Assembly (NCBI GenBank): GCA_009693705.1
Contig: SHWS01000003.1
Span: 20,872 to 84,871 of the forward strand
Direction of reading: 5' to 3'
Source of the DNA: Pelagibacteraceae bacterium
GTDB lineage: Bacteria > Pseudomonadota > Alphaproteobacteria > Pelagibacterales > Pelagibacteraceae
Length of the DNA: 64,000 nucleotides
Numbering within the stretch: the stretch's first letter is position 1; every line of letters starts with the position of its first letter. The notes under the pieces were generated by a model that did no database searches, was not told the DNA's origin, and saw only the letters and a program-made list of their open reading frames with translations. Made by a program: the position numbers and the translations under genes. Below, one piece after another: positions 38,014-48,600 of this stretch.

Positions 38014-41000
38014 ATGATTGAAAAATTTATTGTTCCAGATATTGGAGATTTTGAAAATGTAGAGATAGTCGAAATTTTAGTAAATAAAGGAGATTTAATA
38101 AAAATAAATGATCCTGTCGTTACAATAGAAAGTGATAAATCTAGCATTGAAATCCCTTCAACAGTCAATGGCAAAATAGAAACTATAAAAGTTAAAGTTG
38201 GAGATAAAGTTTCTAAGGGTGACTTATTGTTAACAATTGTCTCATCAAATAATGGATTTAATGATAAGACAATTCCAAAAGAAACTGAAACTATAATAAA
38301 ACAAGCTGAAGCTGCTTTAGAAAAAAACAAAATTCAAGAACAAATTTCATTAAATTTTACTAAAGAAAAAAAAAATTCTATAATTCAAGTCGCCAATATT
38401 TATGATACTGATCCTTTGGAAACTCAAGATTGGCTTGATTCTTTAACTGCGGTAATTCAAAAAAATGGTAATCAACGAGCAAATTTTTTAATTAAAGAAT
38501 TGATAAATCAAGCATATTTAAAAGGAGCAAATATTCCCTATACGCAAAATACACCTTATTTAAATTCAATTCCTCCTGAAGCGGAAATAAAATCAACTGG
38601 AGATCAAAATATAGAAAGAAGGATAAGATCTTTAATTAGATGGAATGCGGCAGCTATGGTAGTTAGAGCAAATAAAAAATTTCCAGAACTTGGTGGTCAC
38701 ATAGGAACTTTTGCTTCAGCGGCAACATTGTATGATGTGGGTATGAATCATTTTTGGAGAGCTAAAAATAATAAATTTGGAGGAGACCTAATTTATTTTC
38801 AAGGTCATAGTGCTCCAGGAATATATGCTAGAGCATTTTTAGAGGGCAGATTAAATGAAAAACAATTAGATAGTTTTAGGCAAGAAGTTAAACCAGGTGG
38901 CTTGTCATCATATCCACATCCCTGGTTAATGCCTAATTTTTGGCAATTTCCAACTGTATCAATGGGTTTAGGTCCAATGCTTGCAATTTATCAAGCAAGA
39001 TACATGAAATATTTAATAAACCGAAAATTGATTAAAGAAGAAGGTAGAAAAGTCTGGGCTTTTCTTGGTGACGGAGAAATGGATGAGCCTGAGTCAATGG
39101 GTGCAATTGGTTTAGCCGCAAGAGAGAATTTAAATAATTTAATATTTGTTATAAATTGCAATCTTCAAAGACTCGATGGACCAGTTAGAGGAAATGGAAA
39201 AATTATTCAAGAATTAGAAGGAAGTTTTAGAGGTGCGGGCTGGAATGTAATAAAAGTTATTTGGGGTTCTTACTGGGATCCTTTGATTGCCAACGATAAA
39301 ACAGGTCATCTGGTTAAGGTTATGAATGAAACAGTTGATGGAGAATATCAAGCAATGAAAGCTAGAGATGGTGCTTATGTTAGAGAAAAGTTTTTTGGCA
39401 AATACCCAGAGACAAGAGCGCTAGTTTCTAGTTTGCAAGATACAGATATTTGGAGATTAAATAGAGGTGGACATGATCCTCATAAAGTTTATGCAGCATA
39501 TGACCAAGCATCAAAAAATCAAAATGGTCCAACAGTTATATTAGCAAAAACTATTAAAGGTTATGGTATGGGTAAAACTGGTGAAAGCGTTAATACTTCA
39601 CACCAAACTAAAAAATTAGATGTAGACGATTTATTATACTACCGAGACCGGTTTGATGTTCCTTTAACTGATGAGCAAGTAAAAAATATTCAATATTTCA
39701 AACCTGATGAAAACTCTCCTGAAATAAAGTATATTAAAGAAAGAAGAATAAGACTTGGAGGTTTTATACCTGAAAGAAGTATTTATTCAAAACCTATAAA
39801 AGCACCTCCAAAAGATATCTTTGATTTTATGAAGGTAGCAACAGGTGAAAAAGAAATGTCTACTACAATGGCACTTGTAAGAATTCTAACTAGTTTATTA
39901 AGAGATAAAAATATTTCGCCAAGATTGGTTCCAATTATTCCAGATGAAGCAAGAACTTTTGGAATGGAAGGTTTTTTTCAAAAAATAGGAATATATGCAC
40001 ACGAAGGTCAAAAATATGAGCCTGAGGATTTTGCTCAATTAACATCTTACAGAGAGGAAAAAAGTGGACAAGTTTTAGAAGAAGGGATTAATGAAGCAGG
40101 AGCTATGTCATCATGGATTGCAGCCGCTACTTCATATACTAATCACGATATTGAAATAATACCTATTTATATCTTTTACTCAATGTTTGGCTTTCAAAGA
40201 ATTGGAGATCTAGCTTATGCAGCTGGAGACAGTCAAGCTAGAGGTTTTTTAATTGGCGCTACTTCGGGCAGAACTACTTTAGCTGGTGAGGGTTTACAAC
40301 ATCAAGATGGACATAGCCATTTATTAGCCTCAACAATTCCAAACAGTGTAACTTATGATCCGACTTTTCATTATGAACTAGCAGTAATTTTCAGAGAAGG
40401 TCTCGTAAGAATGCATGAAAAAAATGAAAATGTTTTTTATTATATAACAACAATGAATGAAAATTATTCCCATCCTGAAATGCCCAAGGACAAAAACTGT
40501 GAGGAAGGAATTTTAAAAGGAATGTATAAAATTAAAGAATATAACAAGTACAAAAAAACTAAAATTCAACTTTTGGGCTCAGGTACTATTTTAAGAGAAA
40601 TGATGGCTGCTGCATATATACTTCAAAATGATTATCAAATAGATAGTGAAATTTGGAGTGTTACCAGCTTTAATGAGTTGAGAAAAGATGGAATGGAAGT
40701 TGAAAGATACAATCTGTTAAATCCCGACAAACAACAAAAAATATCATTTGTAGAACAATGTTTAGGTCAAACAGAAGGACCAATTATGGCTGCCTCTGAT
40801 TATATGAGAATCAATTCAGATCAAATTAGGCCTTATACTAGAAAGAGTTTTTACTCTTTGGGGACAGATGGTTTTGGGAGAAGTGACACAAGGCAAAATT
40901 TAAGAAAATTTTTTGAAATCGATAAAGAACATTTAGTTGCCTATGGATTAAGTATACTTGCAAAAGAACAATTAATATCTTCAAAATACGCAAAAGAGGC

Positions 41001-41052
41001 AATCAAAAAATATAATATAGATAGCAATAAACCCATGCCAACAAAACTATAA
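38014..41052 (+). CDS. aceE: pyruvate dehydrogenase E1 (homodimeric type) with N-terminal lipoyl domain
   Basis: Thiamine-diphosphate enzyme decarboxylating pyruvate. It has 1012 residues, about 125 longer than E. coli AceE (887). Residues 1-78 are a biotinyl/lipoyl domain with the lipoyl lysine K42 in ESDKSSIEIPS. A linker (80-125) follows. The E1 core starts at DPLETQDWLDSLTAVI. The ThDP loop GDGEMDEPESMGAIG runs to NLQRLDGPVRGN, and the transketolase-like C-terminal domains follow. The lipoyl domain closely resembles that of the E2 gene one base downstream, suggesting domain duplication. Many alphaproteobacteria use the two-subunit PdhA/PdhB E1 instead. Confidence 0.96.
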   Translation: MIEKFIVPDIGDFENVEIVEILVNKGDLIKINDPVVTIESDKSSIEIPSTVNGKIETIKVKVGDKVSKGDLLLTIVSSNNGFNDKTIPKETETIIKQAEAALEKNKIQEQISLNFTKEKKNSIIQVANIYDTDPLETQDWLDSLTAVIQKNGNQRANFLIKELINQAYLKGANIPYTQNTPYLNSIPPEAEIKSTGDQNIERRIRSLIRWNAAAMVVRANKKFPELGGHIGTFASAATLYDVGMNHFWRAKNNKFGGDLIYFQGHSAPGIYARAFLEGRLNEKQLDSFRQEVKPGGLSSYPHPWLMPNFWQFPTVSMGLGPMLAIYQARYMKYLINRKLIKEEGRKVWAFLGDGEMDEPESMGAIGLAARENLNNLIFVINCNLQRLDGPVRGNGKIIQELEGSFRGAGWNVIKVIWGSYWDPLIANDKTGHLVKVMNETVDGEYQAMKARDGAYVREKFFGKYPETRALVSSLQDTDIWRLNRGGHDPHKVYAAYDQASKNQNGPTVILAKTIKGYGMGKTGESVNTSHQTKKLDVDDLLYYRDRFDVPLTDEQVKNIQYFKPDENSPEIKYIKERRIRLGGFIPERSIYSKPIKAPPKDIFDFMKVATGEKEMSTTMALVRILTSLLRDKNISPRLVPIIPDEARTFGMEGFFQKIGIYAHEGQKYEPEDFAQLTSYREEKSGQVLEEGINEAGAMSSWIAAATSYTNHDIEIIPIYIFYSMFGFQRIGDLAYAAGDSQARGFLIGATSGRTTLAGEGLQHQDGHSHLLASTIPNSVTYDPTFHYELAVIFREGLVRMHEKNENVFYYITTMNENYSHPEMPKDKNCEEGILKGMYKIKEYNKYKKTKIQLLGSGTILREMMAAAYILQNDYQIDSEIWSVTSFNELRKDGMEVERYNLLNPDKQQKISFVEQCLGQTEGPIMAASDYMRINSDQIRPYTRKSFYSLGTDGFGRSDTRQNLRKFFEIDKEHLVAYGLSILAKEQLISSKYAKEAIKKYNIDSNKPMPTKL

Positions 41053-41053
41053 G

Positions 41054-42307
41054 ATGTCAGATCAAGAAATAAAGGTTCCTAATTTAGGTGATTTTAAAAA
41101 TGTTGAGGTGATTGAAGTATTGGTTTCAAACGGTCAATTAATAAAAAAAAACGATTCCTTAATAACTATAGAAAGCGATAAATCTAGTGTTGAAATTCCG
41201 TCATCTTTAGATGGAAAAATTAAGTCGGTAAATATTAAGGTGGGAGATAAAGTTTCTGAAGGGGATATAATATTGATTTTGGATGTTAGAGAAGAAATTT
41301 CAAAAATTTCTCTTGAAAATACAAGTGTTTTAAATAAAAATTATGAAAAGAAAATAAACGATACCCTAAAAAAATCTACAATTGAAGTAGAGTCCTCAGG
41401 CTTCAAATTAGCTAGTCCAAAAGTAAGAAAATTTGCTCGTGAATTAGGGCTTAATATCAATCAAATTTCTGGAAGTGAGAAACAAGGAAGAATTATAGAA
41501 GACGATATAAAAAATTTTATATCATCTAAAATTAACAAAGTGGGAGAAAATAGAGAAATTGAAAGCAAAAAATTTACAAGTGAATTTTTGCATTCTGATT
41601 TTGGTGAAGTGGAAGTTAAAGAAATACCAAGAGTTAAAAAATTAGCAGCAACTTATTTAACTAATTCCTGGTCCACCATTCCTCATGTAACTAATCATGA
41701 CGATATAGACATTACAGAAATGGAAAATTTTAGAAATTCTTTAAAAGATATCTATACTGGTGAAAAAAAAAAAATTACTCCTCTGGCATTTATTATAAAA
41801 GCTTTAGTTGCTTCTCTTAAAAAGTTTCCGAATTTCAATTCATCTATTGATAATATTGAAAGTGGTAAAATGACAATAAAAAAATACTATCATGTAGGTA
41901 TTGCTGTTGAAACACAAAATGGATTAATGGTTCCTAAAATCAGAAATGCTGGTAATAAAAATATTTTATTCATTAGTGAAGAACTTAAAAAAATAAGTAA
42001 TTTATGTAGAAATCTAAAAATTGATAAAAAAGAATTATTTGGTGGTTCCATGACTATTACCAGCCTTGGTGGAATAGGAGGTTCTTATTTTACTCCCATT
42101 ATAAATTTCCCCGAAGTAGCAATTTTAGGGGTTGGCAAGTCTCAAAAAAAATCAATTTATATTGATGGAAAATTTCAAACTAGAACAATGCTACCAATTT
42201 CATTATCTTATGATCATCGAATAATAGATGGTGCTGAAGCAGCTAGATTTAATAATGATCTGAAAGAAAATCTAGGCAAAAACTTTGCTTACAAGCTTGC
42301 GGTATAA
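41054..42307 (+). CDS. aceF: dihydrolipoamide acetyltransferase (E2 of pyruvate dehydrogenase)
   Basis: Transfers the acetyl group to CoA. 417 residues: one lipoyl domain (1-80, lipoyl lysine K43), a linker, a peripheral-subunit-binding domain (about 118-153, ASPKVRKFARELGLNINQI..GRIIEDDI) and the catalytic domain (about 190-417) ending with the active-site SYDHRIIDGAEAARF. E. coli AceF has three lipoyl domains; here one is on E2 and one on E1. No lpd (E3) gene follows, so E3 must come from elsewhere. Confidence 0.96.
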   Translation: MSDQEIKVPNLGDFKNVEVIEVLVSNGQLIKKNDSLITIESDKSSVEIPSSLDGKIKSVNIKVGDKVSEGDIILILDVREEISKISLENTSVLNKNYEKKINDTLKKSTIEVESSGFKLASPKVRKFARELGLNINQISGSEKQGRIIEDDIKNFISSKINKVGENREIESKKFTSEFLHSDFGEVEVKEIPRVKKLAATYLTNSWSTIPHVTNHDDIDITEMENFRNSLKDIYTGEKKKITPLAFIIKALVASLKKFPNFNSSIDNIESGKMTIKKYYHVGIAVETQNGLMVPKIRNAGNKNILFISEELKKISNLCRNLKIDKKELFGGSMTITSLGGIGGSYFTPIINFPEVAILGVGKSQKKSIYIDGKFQTRTMLPISLSYDHRIIDGAEAARFNNDLKENLGKNFAYKLAV

Positions 42308-42330
42308 TTTATAACGTATAAAGAATATAT

Positions 42331-43215
42331 GTGAGTAAATCATTTTCAATTATCTCTGCATTAGTAGCCACTTTTATTTGGGGGACAGCTTTTATTGCTC
42401 AAGATATCGGAATGGATAATGTCGGTCCTTTGACATTTAATGCGTCTAGATTTCTTATAGCATTTATATCAGTTTTACCATTTGCTTTATTTTTTGAGAG
42501 TAAAAAAATTATTAAAGAAATTAAATTTAATAAAAAAAACTTTATTAAACTTCTGGCCATTTTGAGTGGATCACTTTTTTTGGGTACTTACATTCAGACA
42601 ATGGCCCTCAAATATACAATTATTGCTAATGCTGCATTTTTTACAGGATTTTACGTTATTTTTGTTCCTATATTATTATATTTTATTCATTCCAAAAAAG
42701 TACATTGGAGCATTTGGCCTTCAATAGGAATTTATTTTGTTGGTGCTTATCTTCTAAGTAATATTTCTAAATCAGAAATTATGTTAGGTGATGGTTTGAT
42801 AATTTTATCCTCTTTTTTTTGGGCTCTTCATATTATTTTTGTTGGAAAATTTATGGAAACATTTGATATCCCAATTTTTTTTGCAGTAATGCAAGCTTTG
42901 GTTGTTGGAATATTATCAATTTTCTTTGCATACTTATTTGAAGACATTAATTTTTCTAAAATTCTTTTAATAAGTTCATCTATAATATATGTCGGGGTAT
43001 TTTCAGGAGGAATTGCTTTTACGTTACAAATGTTTGCCCAAAGAAACATTGAAGAGGCGCCAGCATCAATTATTTATTCTCTAGAGGCTGTGTTTGCTTC
43101 AGTAGCAGCGTGGATAATACTTAATCAAATACTTCTAATACACGATATTATAGGATGCGCTCTGATCTTATTAGCGATACTATTTTCTCAATTAGCACCA
43201 ATTATTAAAAAATAA
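42331..43215 (+). CDS. EamA/DMT-family transporter
   Basis: Inner-membrane drug/metabolite transporter superfamily protein, 294 residues, GTG start at 42331. About ten hydrophobic helices in two EamA repeats: the first begins SALVATFIWGTAFIAQDIG with the family W-G-x-x-F, and the second, after about residue 150, has L-S-S-F-F-W-A-L-H. E-A-P-A-S-I-I-Y-S-L-E-A-V-F is the usual motif near the end of the second repeat. Substrate not predictable. It ends directly against uppP, without spacer. Confidence 0.85.
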   Translation: MSKSFSIISALVATFIWGTAFIAQDIGMDNVGPLTFNASRFLIAFISVLPFALFFESKKIIKEIKFNKKNFIKLLAILSGSLFLGTYIQTMALKYTIIANAAFFTGFYVIFVPILLYFIHSKKVHWSIWPSIGIYFVGAYLLSNISKSEIMLGDGLIILSSFFWALHIIFVGKFMETFDIPIFFAVMQALVVGILSIFFAYLFEDINFSKILLISSSIIYVGVFSGGIAFTLQMFAQRNIEEAPASIIYSLEAVFASVAAWIILNQILLIHDIIGCALILLAILFSQLAPIIKK

Positions 43216-43980
43216 TTAATAAATTATCCAAAATAATATTAAAGCCAGCACAATTCTATAAAATACAAATATATTCATTGAAAATTTATTTATATAAATT
43301 AGAAAAAATCTAACTGTAAAATAAGAAAAAATAAAAGATAAAATTATAGAGATTATAATAAGATAATTGAATTGTTGTGGTTGTTCAAAAATATCTTTTA
43401 ATACTAAAAAGCTTGCTCCACTAAGGGCTGGTATAGAAAGTAAAAAAGAAATTTTACTAGAATCCACTCTATTAAATTTTAGAATTCTTGCGGCCGACAT
43501 TGTAATTCCAGCTCTACTTACACCCGGAATTAAAGATAATGTTTGAAATAAACCAATAAAAAGAATTGATTTAAAATTTAAGTTTGTGGATATTTTTTTA
43601 TCAAGTTGGCTTTTGTCAGCAATATAGAGAATTATGCCAAATATTAATGTTGTCCAAGCAATTATTTTAATGTCTCTAAGTAAATAAATTATTTTTGTAG
43701 AATATAATAAATATCCAAATAAAATTAAGGGTATTGAGCCGATAACAATTAATGATAAAAGTTTTTTATTATTTTTTAGATCAAATAAATCTTTTCTAAA
43801 AAAAAAGATTATTGCAAATAATGAACCTAAATGTAGACTTATATCAATTAGAAGTGAGCCCGATTTGAACTCATATAATCTTTCAATAATGATTAAATGC
43901 GCAGAAGAACTAATCGGCAAAAACTCAGTTACCCCCTGAATAATTGACAAAATGAAAATTTCTAAAATATTTTGAAGCAT
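43216..43980 (-). CDS. uppP: undecaprenyl-diphosphatase
   Basis: Membrane phosphatase recycling the undecaprenyl carrier for peptidoglycan and surface polysaccharide. 254 residues. The family motif QGVTEFLPISSSAHLI (about residues 15-30) and the second motif PGVSRAGITMSAARIL (about 157-172) are clear. About seven hydrophobic segments. It is divergent from gltD across a 182-base spacer. Confidence 0.96.
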   Translation of the reverse strand: MLQNILEIFILSIIQGVTEFLPISSSAHLIIIERLYEFKSGSLLIDISLHLGSLFAIIFFFRKDLFDLKNNKKLLSLIVIGSIPLILFGYLLYSTKIIYLLRDIKIIAWTTLIFGIILYIADKSQLDKKISTNLNFKSILFIGLFQTLSLIPGVSRAGITMSAARILKFNRVDSSKISFLLSIPALSGASFLVLKDIFEQPQQFNYLIIISIILSFIFSYFTVRFFLIYINKFSMNIFVFYRIVLALILFWIIY

Positions 43981-44086
43981 ATTAATTTCTTAATTTAAAA
44001 AATTTTCTTTTAAAACAAATGAATTTAGGAATATGTGCTATGCAATTATTAAATTAAGTTGAATAATCTGTAATAAATATAAATAA

Positions 44087-44105
44087 AGGTCATAATTACT
44101 GACCT
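44087..44105. promoter_or_regulatory. perfect inverted repeat upstream of gltD
   Basis: AGGTCA (44087-44092) and TGACCT (44100-44105) flank a 7-base AT-rich centre, 58 bases before the gltD ATG in the 182-base uppP/gltD spacer. The 19-base span suits a dimeric regulator; which one is unknown. It is the only GC-containing palindrome in this spacer. Confidence 0.5.
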
Positions 44106-44162
44106 ATTTAAACATTTTACTTATAAAAATCATTATATATGCTCTTATAAATTATCATATTT

Positions 44163-45602
44163 ATGTCTAATAAAATGTTAAGCTTTGTAAAAATAGGTCA
44201 GCAAACGCCTGATAAAAGAACTATTAACGAGAGAAAAGACGATTTTAATGAGATTTATAAAGAGTTTATCTTTGAAAAAGCAAAAGAACAATCAAGTAGA
44301 TGCTCCCAATGTGGAGTTCCATTTTGCCAAATACACTGCCCTTTAAGTAACAATATACCAGACTGGCTTAAATTAAGCGCAGAAGGAAGATTGAAAGAGG
44401 CTTATGAACTATCCCAAAGCACAAATAATATGCCAGAAGTTTGTGGAAGAATCTGTCCTCAGGATAGGCTGTGTGAAGGCAACTGTGTAATTGAGAAATC
44501 AGGCCATGGCACTGTCACTATAGGCTCAATTGAAAAATTTATTACTGATAATGCTTGGGAACAAGGATGGATAAAACCTATTAAGGTTGCACATGAAAAA
44601 AATCAAACTGTAGGAATTATAGGAGCAGGTCCAGCTGGGTTATCGGCCGCTGAGGAGTTAAGAAAAAAAGGATATAAAATTTCCATATACGATAAATATG
44701 ATCGTGCAGGTGGATTATTAATTTATGGTATTCCTAATTTTAAATTAGAAAAACATATTGTTCAAAGAAGAACTCAACTTTTAAAAGATGGAGGAATTGA
44801 ATTTATTCAAAATTTCGAGGTAGGAAAAGATTCGACTCTTGATGAATTAAAAAAAAAACATGATGCAATATTAATTGCTACAGGCGTTTATAAGGCTAGA
44901 GAAATTGATCTAAAAGGAAATGATTTAGACAACATTTTTCCAGCGATGGATTTTTTAACAGCCTCAAATAAAAAAGGATTAGGAGATGTAGTTGAATTAT
45001 TTGACAAAGGCATTTTAAATGCCATGGGTAAAGACGTAGTTGTGATTGGTGGAGGAGACACTGCAATGGACTGTGTAAGAACCTCTATAAGACAAAATGC
45101 AAAATCTGTTAAATGCTTATACAGGAGAGATAAAGAAAATATGCCCGGCTCAGCAAGAGAAGTTTTAAATGCCGAGGAGGAAGGTGTCGAGTTTGTTTGG
45201 TTATCTAGTCCAAAAGAATTTAAAGGTACGAATAAAATAGAAAAATTAGTTGTTAATCAAATTAAGTTAGGAGAACCAGATGAAACTGGAAGAAGGAGCC
45301 CGCAAGTTCAAGAAGGTTCAGATTATGAAATTAAAGCAGATATGGTTATTAAAGCGCTTGGATTTGATCCTGAGAATCTACCAAATTTATTCGATGCAAA
45401 TGATTTACAGGTTACCAAGTGGGGAACTATAAAAACAGATTTTAATACTATGGAAACAAATTTAAAAGGAGTTTTTGCCGCTGGAGATATAGTTCGTGGG
45501 GCTTCATTAGTTGTATGGGCGATCAAAGATGGAAGAGATGCAGCTGCGTCAATCAAAAAATATTTAGAAAACAAACAATTGGTTAGCTCTAAAGTTGCAT
45601 AA
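44163..45602 (+). CDS. gltD: glutamate synthase (NADPH) small subunit
   Basis: Supplies electrons from NADPH to the large subunit for glutamate formation. 479 residues. N-terminal cysteine clusters CSQCGVPFCQIHCPLSNNIP and CGRICPQDRLCEGNC hold two [4Fe-4S] centres. The FAD loop is GIIGAGPAGLSAAEEL, the NADPH loop VVVIGGGDTAMDCVR, and GVFAAGDIVRGASLVVW lies at the C-terminal FAD site. Its stop overlaps gltB as TAATG, so the pair is coupled; the small-before-large order is noteworthy but known. Confidence 0.97.
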   Translation: MSNKMLSFVKIGQQTPDKRTINERKDDFNEIYKEFIFEKAKEQSSRCSQCGVPFCQIHCPLSNNIPDWLKLSAEGRLKEAYELSQSTNNMPEVCGRICPQDRLCEGNCVIEKSGHGTVTIGSIEKFITDNAWEQGWIKPIKVAHEKNQTVGIIGAGPAGLSAAEELRKKGYKISIYDKYDRAGGLLIYGIPNFKLEKHIVQRRTQLLKDGGIEFIQNFEVGKDSTLDELKKKHDAILIATGVYKAREIDLKGNDLDNIFPAMDFLTASNKKGLGDVVELFDKGILNAMGKDVVVIGGGDTAMDCVRTSIRQNAKSVKCLYRRDKENMPGSAREVLNAEEEGVEFVWLSSPKEFKGTNKIEKLVVNQIKLGEPDETGRRSPQVQEGSDYEIKADMVIKALGFDPENLPNLFDANDLQVTKWGTIKTDFNTMETNLKGVFAAGDIVRGASLVVWAIKDGRDAAASIKKYLENKQLVSSKVA

Positions 45603-48600
45603 TGAAAAATTATAAAAAAAATTTAGAATTATTAAAAAAAAATTATATTTATTCTGAAGAAATGGAGCATGACTCATGTGGGGTTGGATTAATTGCTTCT
45701 ACCGAGGGTAAAAAATCAAGGAAAATAGTGGAGTATGGAATTGAAGCTTTAAAAGCTGTTTGGCACAGAGGCGCAGTTGATGCCGACGGTAAAACTGGAG
45801 ATGGAGCAGGAATTCATGTTGAAATACCAAAAGATTTTTTTATAGAGAAAATTGAAGTTACTGGACACGCGTATGATACAGCAGAAATTTGTGTTGGGAT
45901 GATTTTTTTGCCGAGAAATGATTATGAGGCACAAGAAAGTTGTAAAATAATAGTTGAGAGTGAACTTACAAAAAATAATTTTAGTATTTATGGTTGGAGA
46001 CAAGTTCCTGTAAATCCAAAAGTATTGGGAGAAAAAGCTTATCAGACCATGCCAGAAATTATTCAAGTTTTATTTAAATCAAATGATTATGATTTATTAA
46101 ATAAAGAACTTGAAAGAAAAATATATGAAACAAGAAGAAAAATTGAAAATAAAGCTTTTCAAATATCTTTAAATAATTTTTATATTTGTTCTCTTAGTTC
46201 TAAATCAATAATTTATAAAGGCATGTTTCTTGCAGAAGCAATTTCAGAATTTTATTTAGATTTAAAAGATGAGAGATTTATTTCCAGATATGCAATTTTT
46301 CATCAAAGATTTTCAACTAATACCGCTCCTAGTTGGAATCTAGCTCAGCCTTTTAGAGCATTGGCTCATAATGGTGAGATAAATACATTCAAAGGAAATA
46401 AAAATTGGATGAAGGTCCATGAACAAGAAATGAATAGTTCGCTTTTTCAAGATATTGAAAATTTAAAACCAGTAATTCAACAAGGAGCATCAGACTCGGC
46501 TGCCCTCGATAATGTTTTTGAATTATTAAATATTTCAGGTAAACCTGCCCCTCTAGCTAAGCTTATGTTGATCCCGGATGCTTGGTCTAAAAAAAGCAAA
46601 ATATTACCAAAAGACCATCAACAATTATTTAATTTTTTGAACAGCATTATGGAACCCTGGGATGGTCCTGCTGCAATTGTTGCAACCGACAATGAATGGG
46701 TCATAGTAGCTAATGATAGAAATGGACTTAGACCACTCAGATATTCAATTACAAAAGATAAATTACTTTTTGCTGGATCCGAAACTGGAATGATTGAGTT
46801 AAATGAAAAAAAAATATTAACTAAAGGAAGACTGGGGCCAGGTGATATTATTGGTGTTAGAATAGAAAAAGGAAAATTATTTTCAAATGAAAAAATTAAA
46901 GATTATTTAGCTAAAGAACTTAAAAAATTCAGTTCTCAAATAATAGATTTGGACGACAAGTTAACAATTTTAAATGAAAAGAATTTATTTTCTGGAGAAG
47001 ATCTTAGAAAAAGACAACATGCCTTTGGTATTAGTTTAGAGGATTTAGAGCTTATTTTGCATCCAATGGTTGAAGAAGCCAAAGAAGCTGTTGGATCAAT
47101 GGGGGACGATACCCCACTAGCAGTTTTATCCGATAAATATAGACCATTACATCACTTTTTTAGACAAAATTTTAGTCAGGTAACCAATCCACCAATAGAC
47201 TCATTAAGAGAAAATAAGGTAATGAGTTTAAAAACTAGATTTGGAAATCTCGGTAATATTTTGGATTTTGATACTTTAATAAAAAAAAATATTTATGTTT
47301 TAAATAGTCCAATATTATCAAATTCTCAATTCGATAAATTTATTAATTTTTTTTGCAAAAATTCAATAATTATTGATTGTACATTTTCCAAAGATCAAAA
47401 TTTATTTGATGCTATTAATAAAATACAAAAGGACTCAGAGATAGCCGTTAGACAAGGGATAACCCAACTAATATTAAGTGATAAAAATTTATCAGAATCT
47501 AAACTTGTAATTCCTATGCTTTTATGTGTGGGTGCTATTAATTCTTTTTTAATTAAAAAAAAAATTAGAGGTTATGTATCAATTAATATTCAATCTGGTG
47601 AAGCCTTAGATACCCACTCTTTTGCTACTTTAATTGGTGCAGGGGCAACCACTGTAAATCCATATCTAGCTTTTGATAGTTTATATCAAAGACATCAGAA
47701 AAAATTATTTGATCAATATAGTTTTGATGAATGTGTTGAAAGATACATTAAATCAGTTAATGACGGTCTTCTCAAGATAATGTCAAAAATGGGCATTTCA
47801 GTTTTAAGCTCTTATCGAGGTGGGTGTAATTTTGAAACAATAGGTTTAAGCAGAACAATAGTCTCAGATTATTTTCCTGGTGTAATATCTAAAATATCAG
47901 GAATTGGATTAAATGGGATTGAAAAAAAAATTAGAGCAATTCATAAAGATGCCTACGAACCTTCTGAGACAATTCTTCCGATAGGTGGAATTTATAGATA
48001 TCGAAAAAATGGTGAGACTCATCAATATCAAGGAAAATTAATTCATTTACTTCAGAGTGCAGTAGGATCTAATTCGTATGATATATATAAGAAATACGTT
48101 GAAGGAATTTATAATTTACCTCCAATAAATCTAAGAGATCTAATAAATTTTAGAAAAAAAAAATTAAAATTACCAGTCGATATATCTGAAGTAGAGCCAA
48201 TTGAAAGTATTTTGAAAAGGTTTGGAAGTGGAAGTATGTCTCATGGAGCTTTGTCAAAAGAGGCTCATGAAACACTAGCAATAGGTATGAATAGAATTAG
48301 AGGCGCTTCTTGCAGCGGAGAGGGAGGAGAAGATGAAATTAGATTTAAATCTATAAATGGAGGAGATAGTGCAAATTCTAGAGTTAAACAAATAGCATCA
48401 GCTAGATTTGGAGTGACGTTAAATTATCTTAACAATTGTAACGAGATTGAAATTAAAATTGCACAAGGTGCAAAGCCAGGAGAAGGGGGACAGTTGCCTG
48501 GTTTTAAAGTTACAGAAGAAATTGCAAGGTTAAGACATTCGACACCTGGAGTAACTTTAATATCGCCTCCTCCTCATCATGATATTTATTCCATAGAAGA

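Noticed and set aside
38004..38330. 108-codon minus-strand frame opposite the start of aceE
   Set aside because: Shadow of the lipoyl-domain codons; no conserved motif and no promoter.
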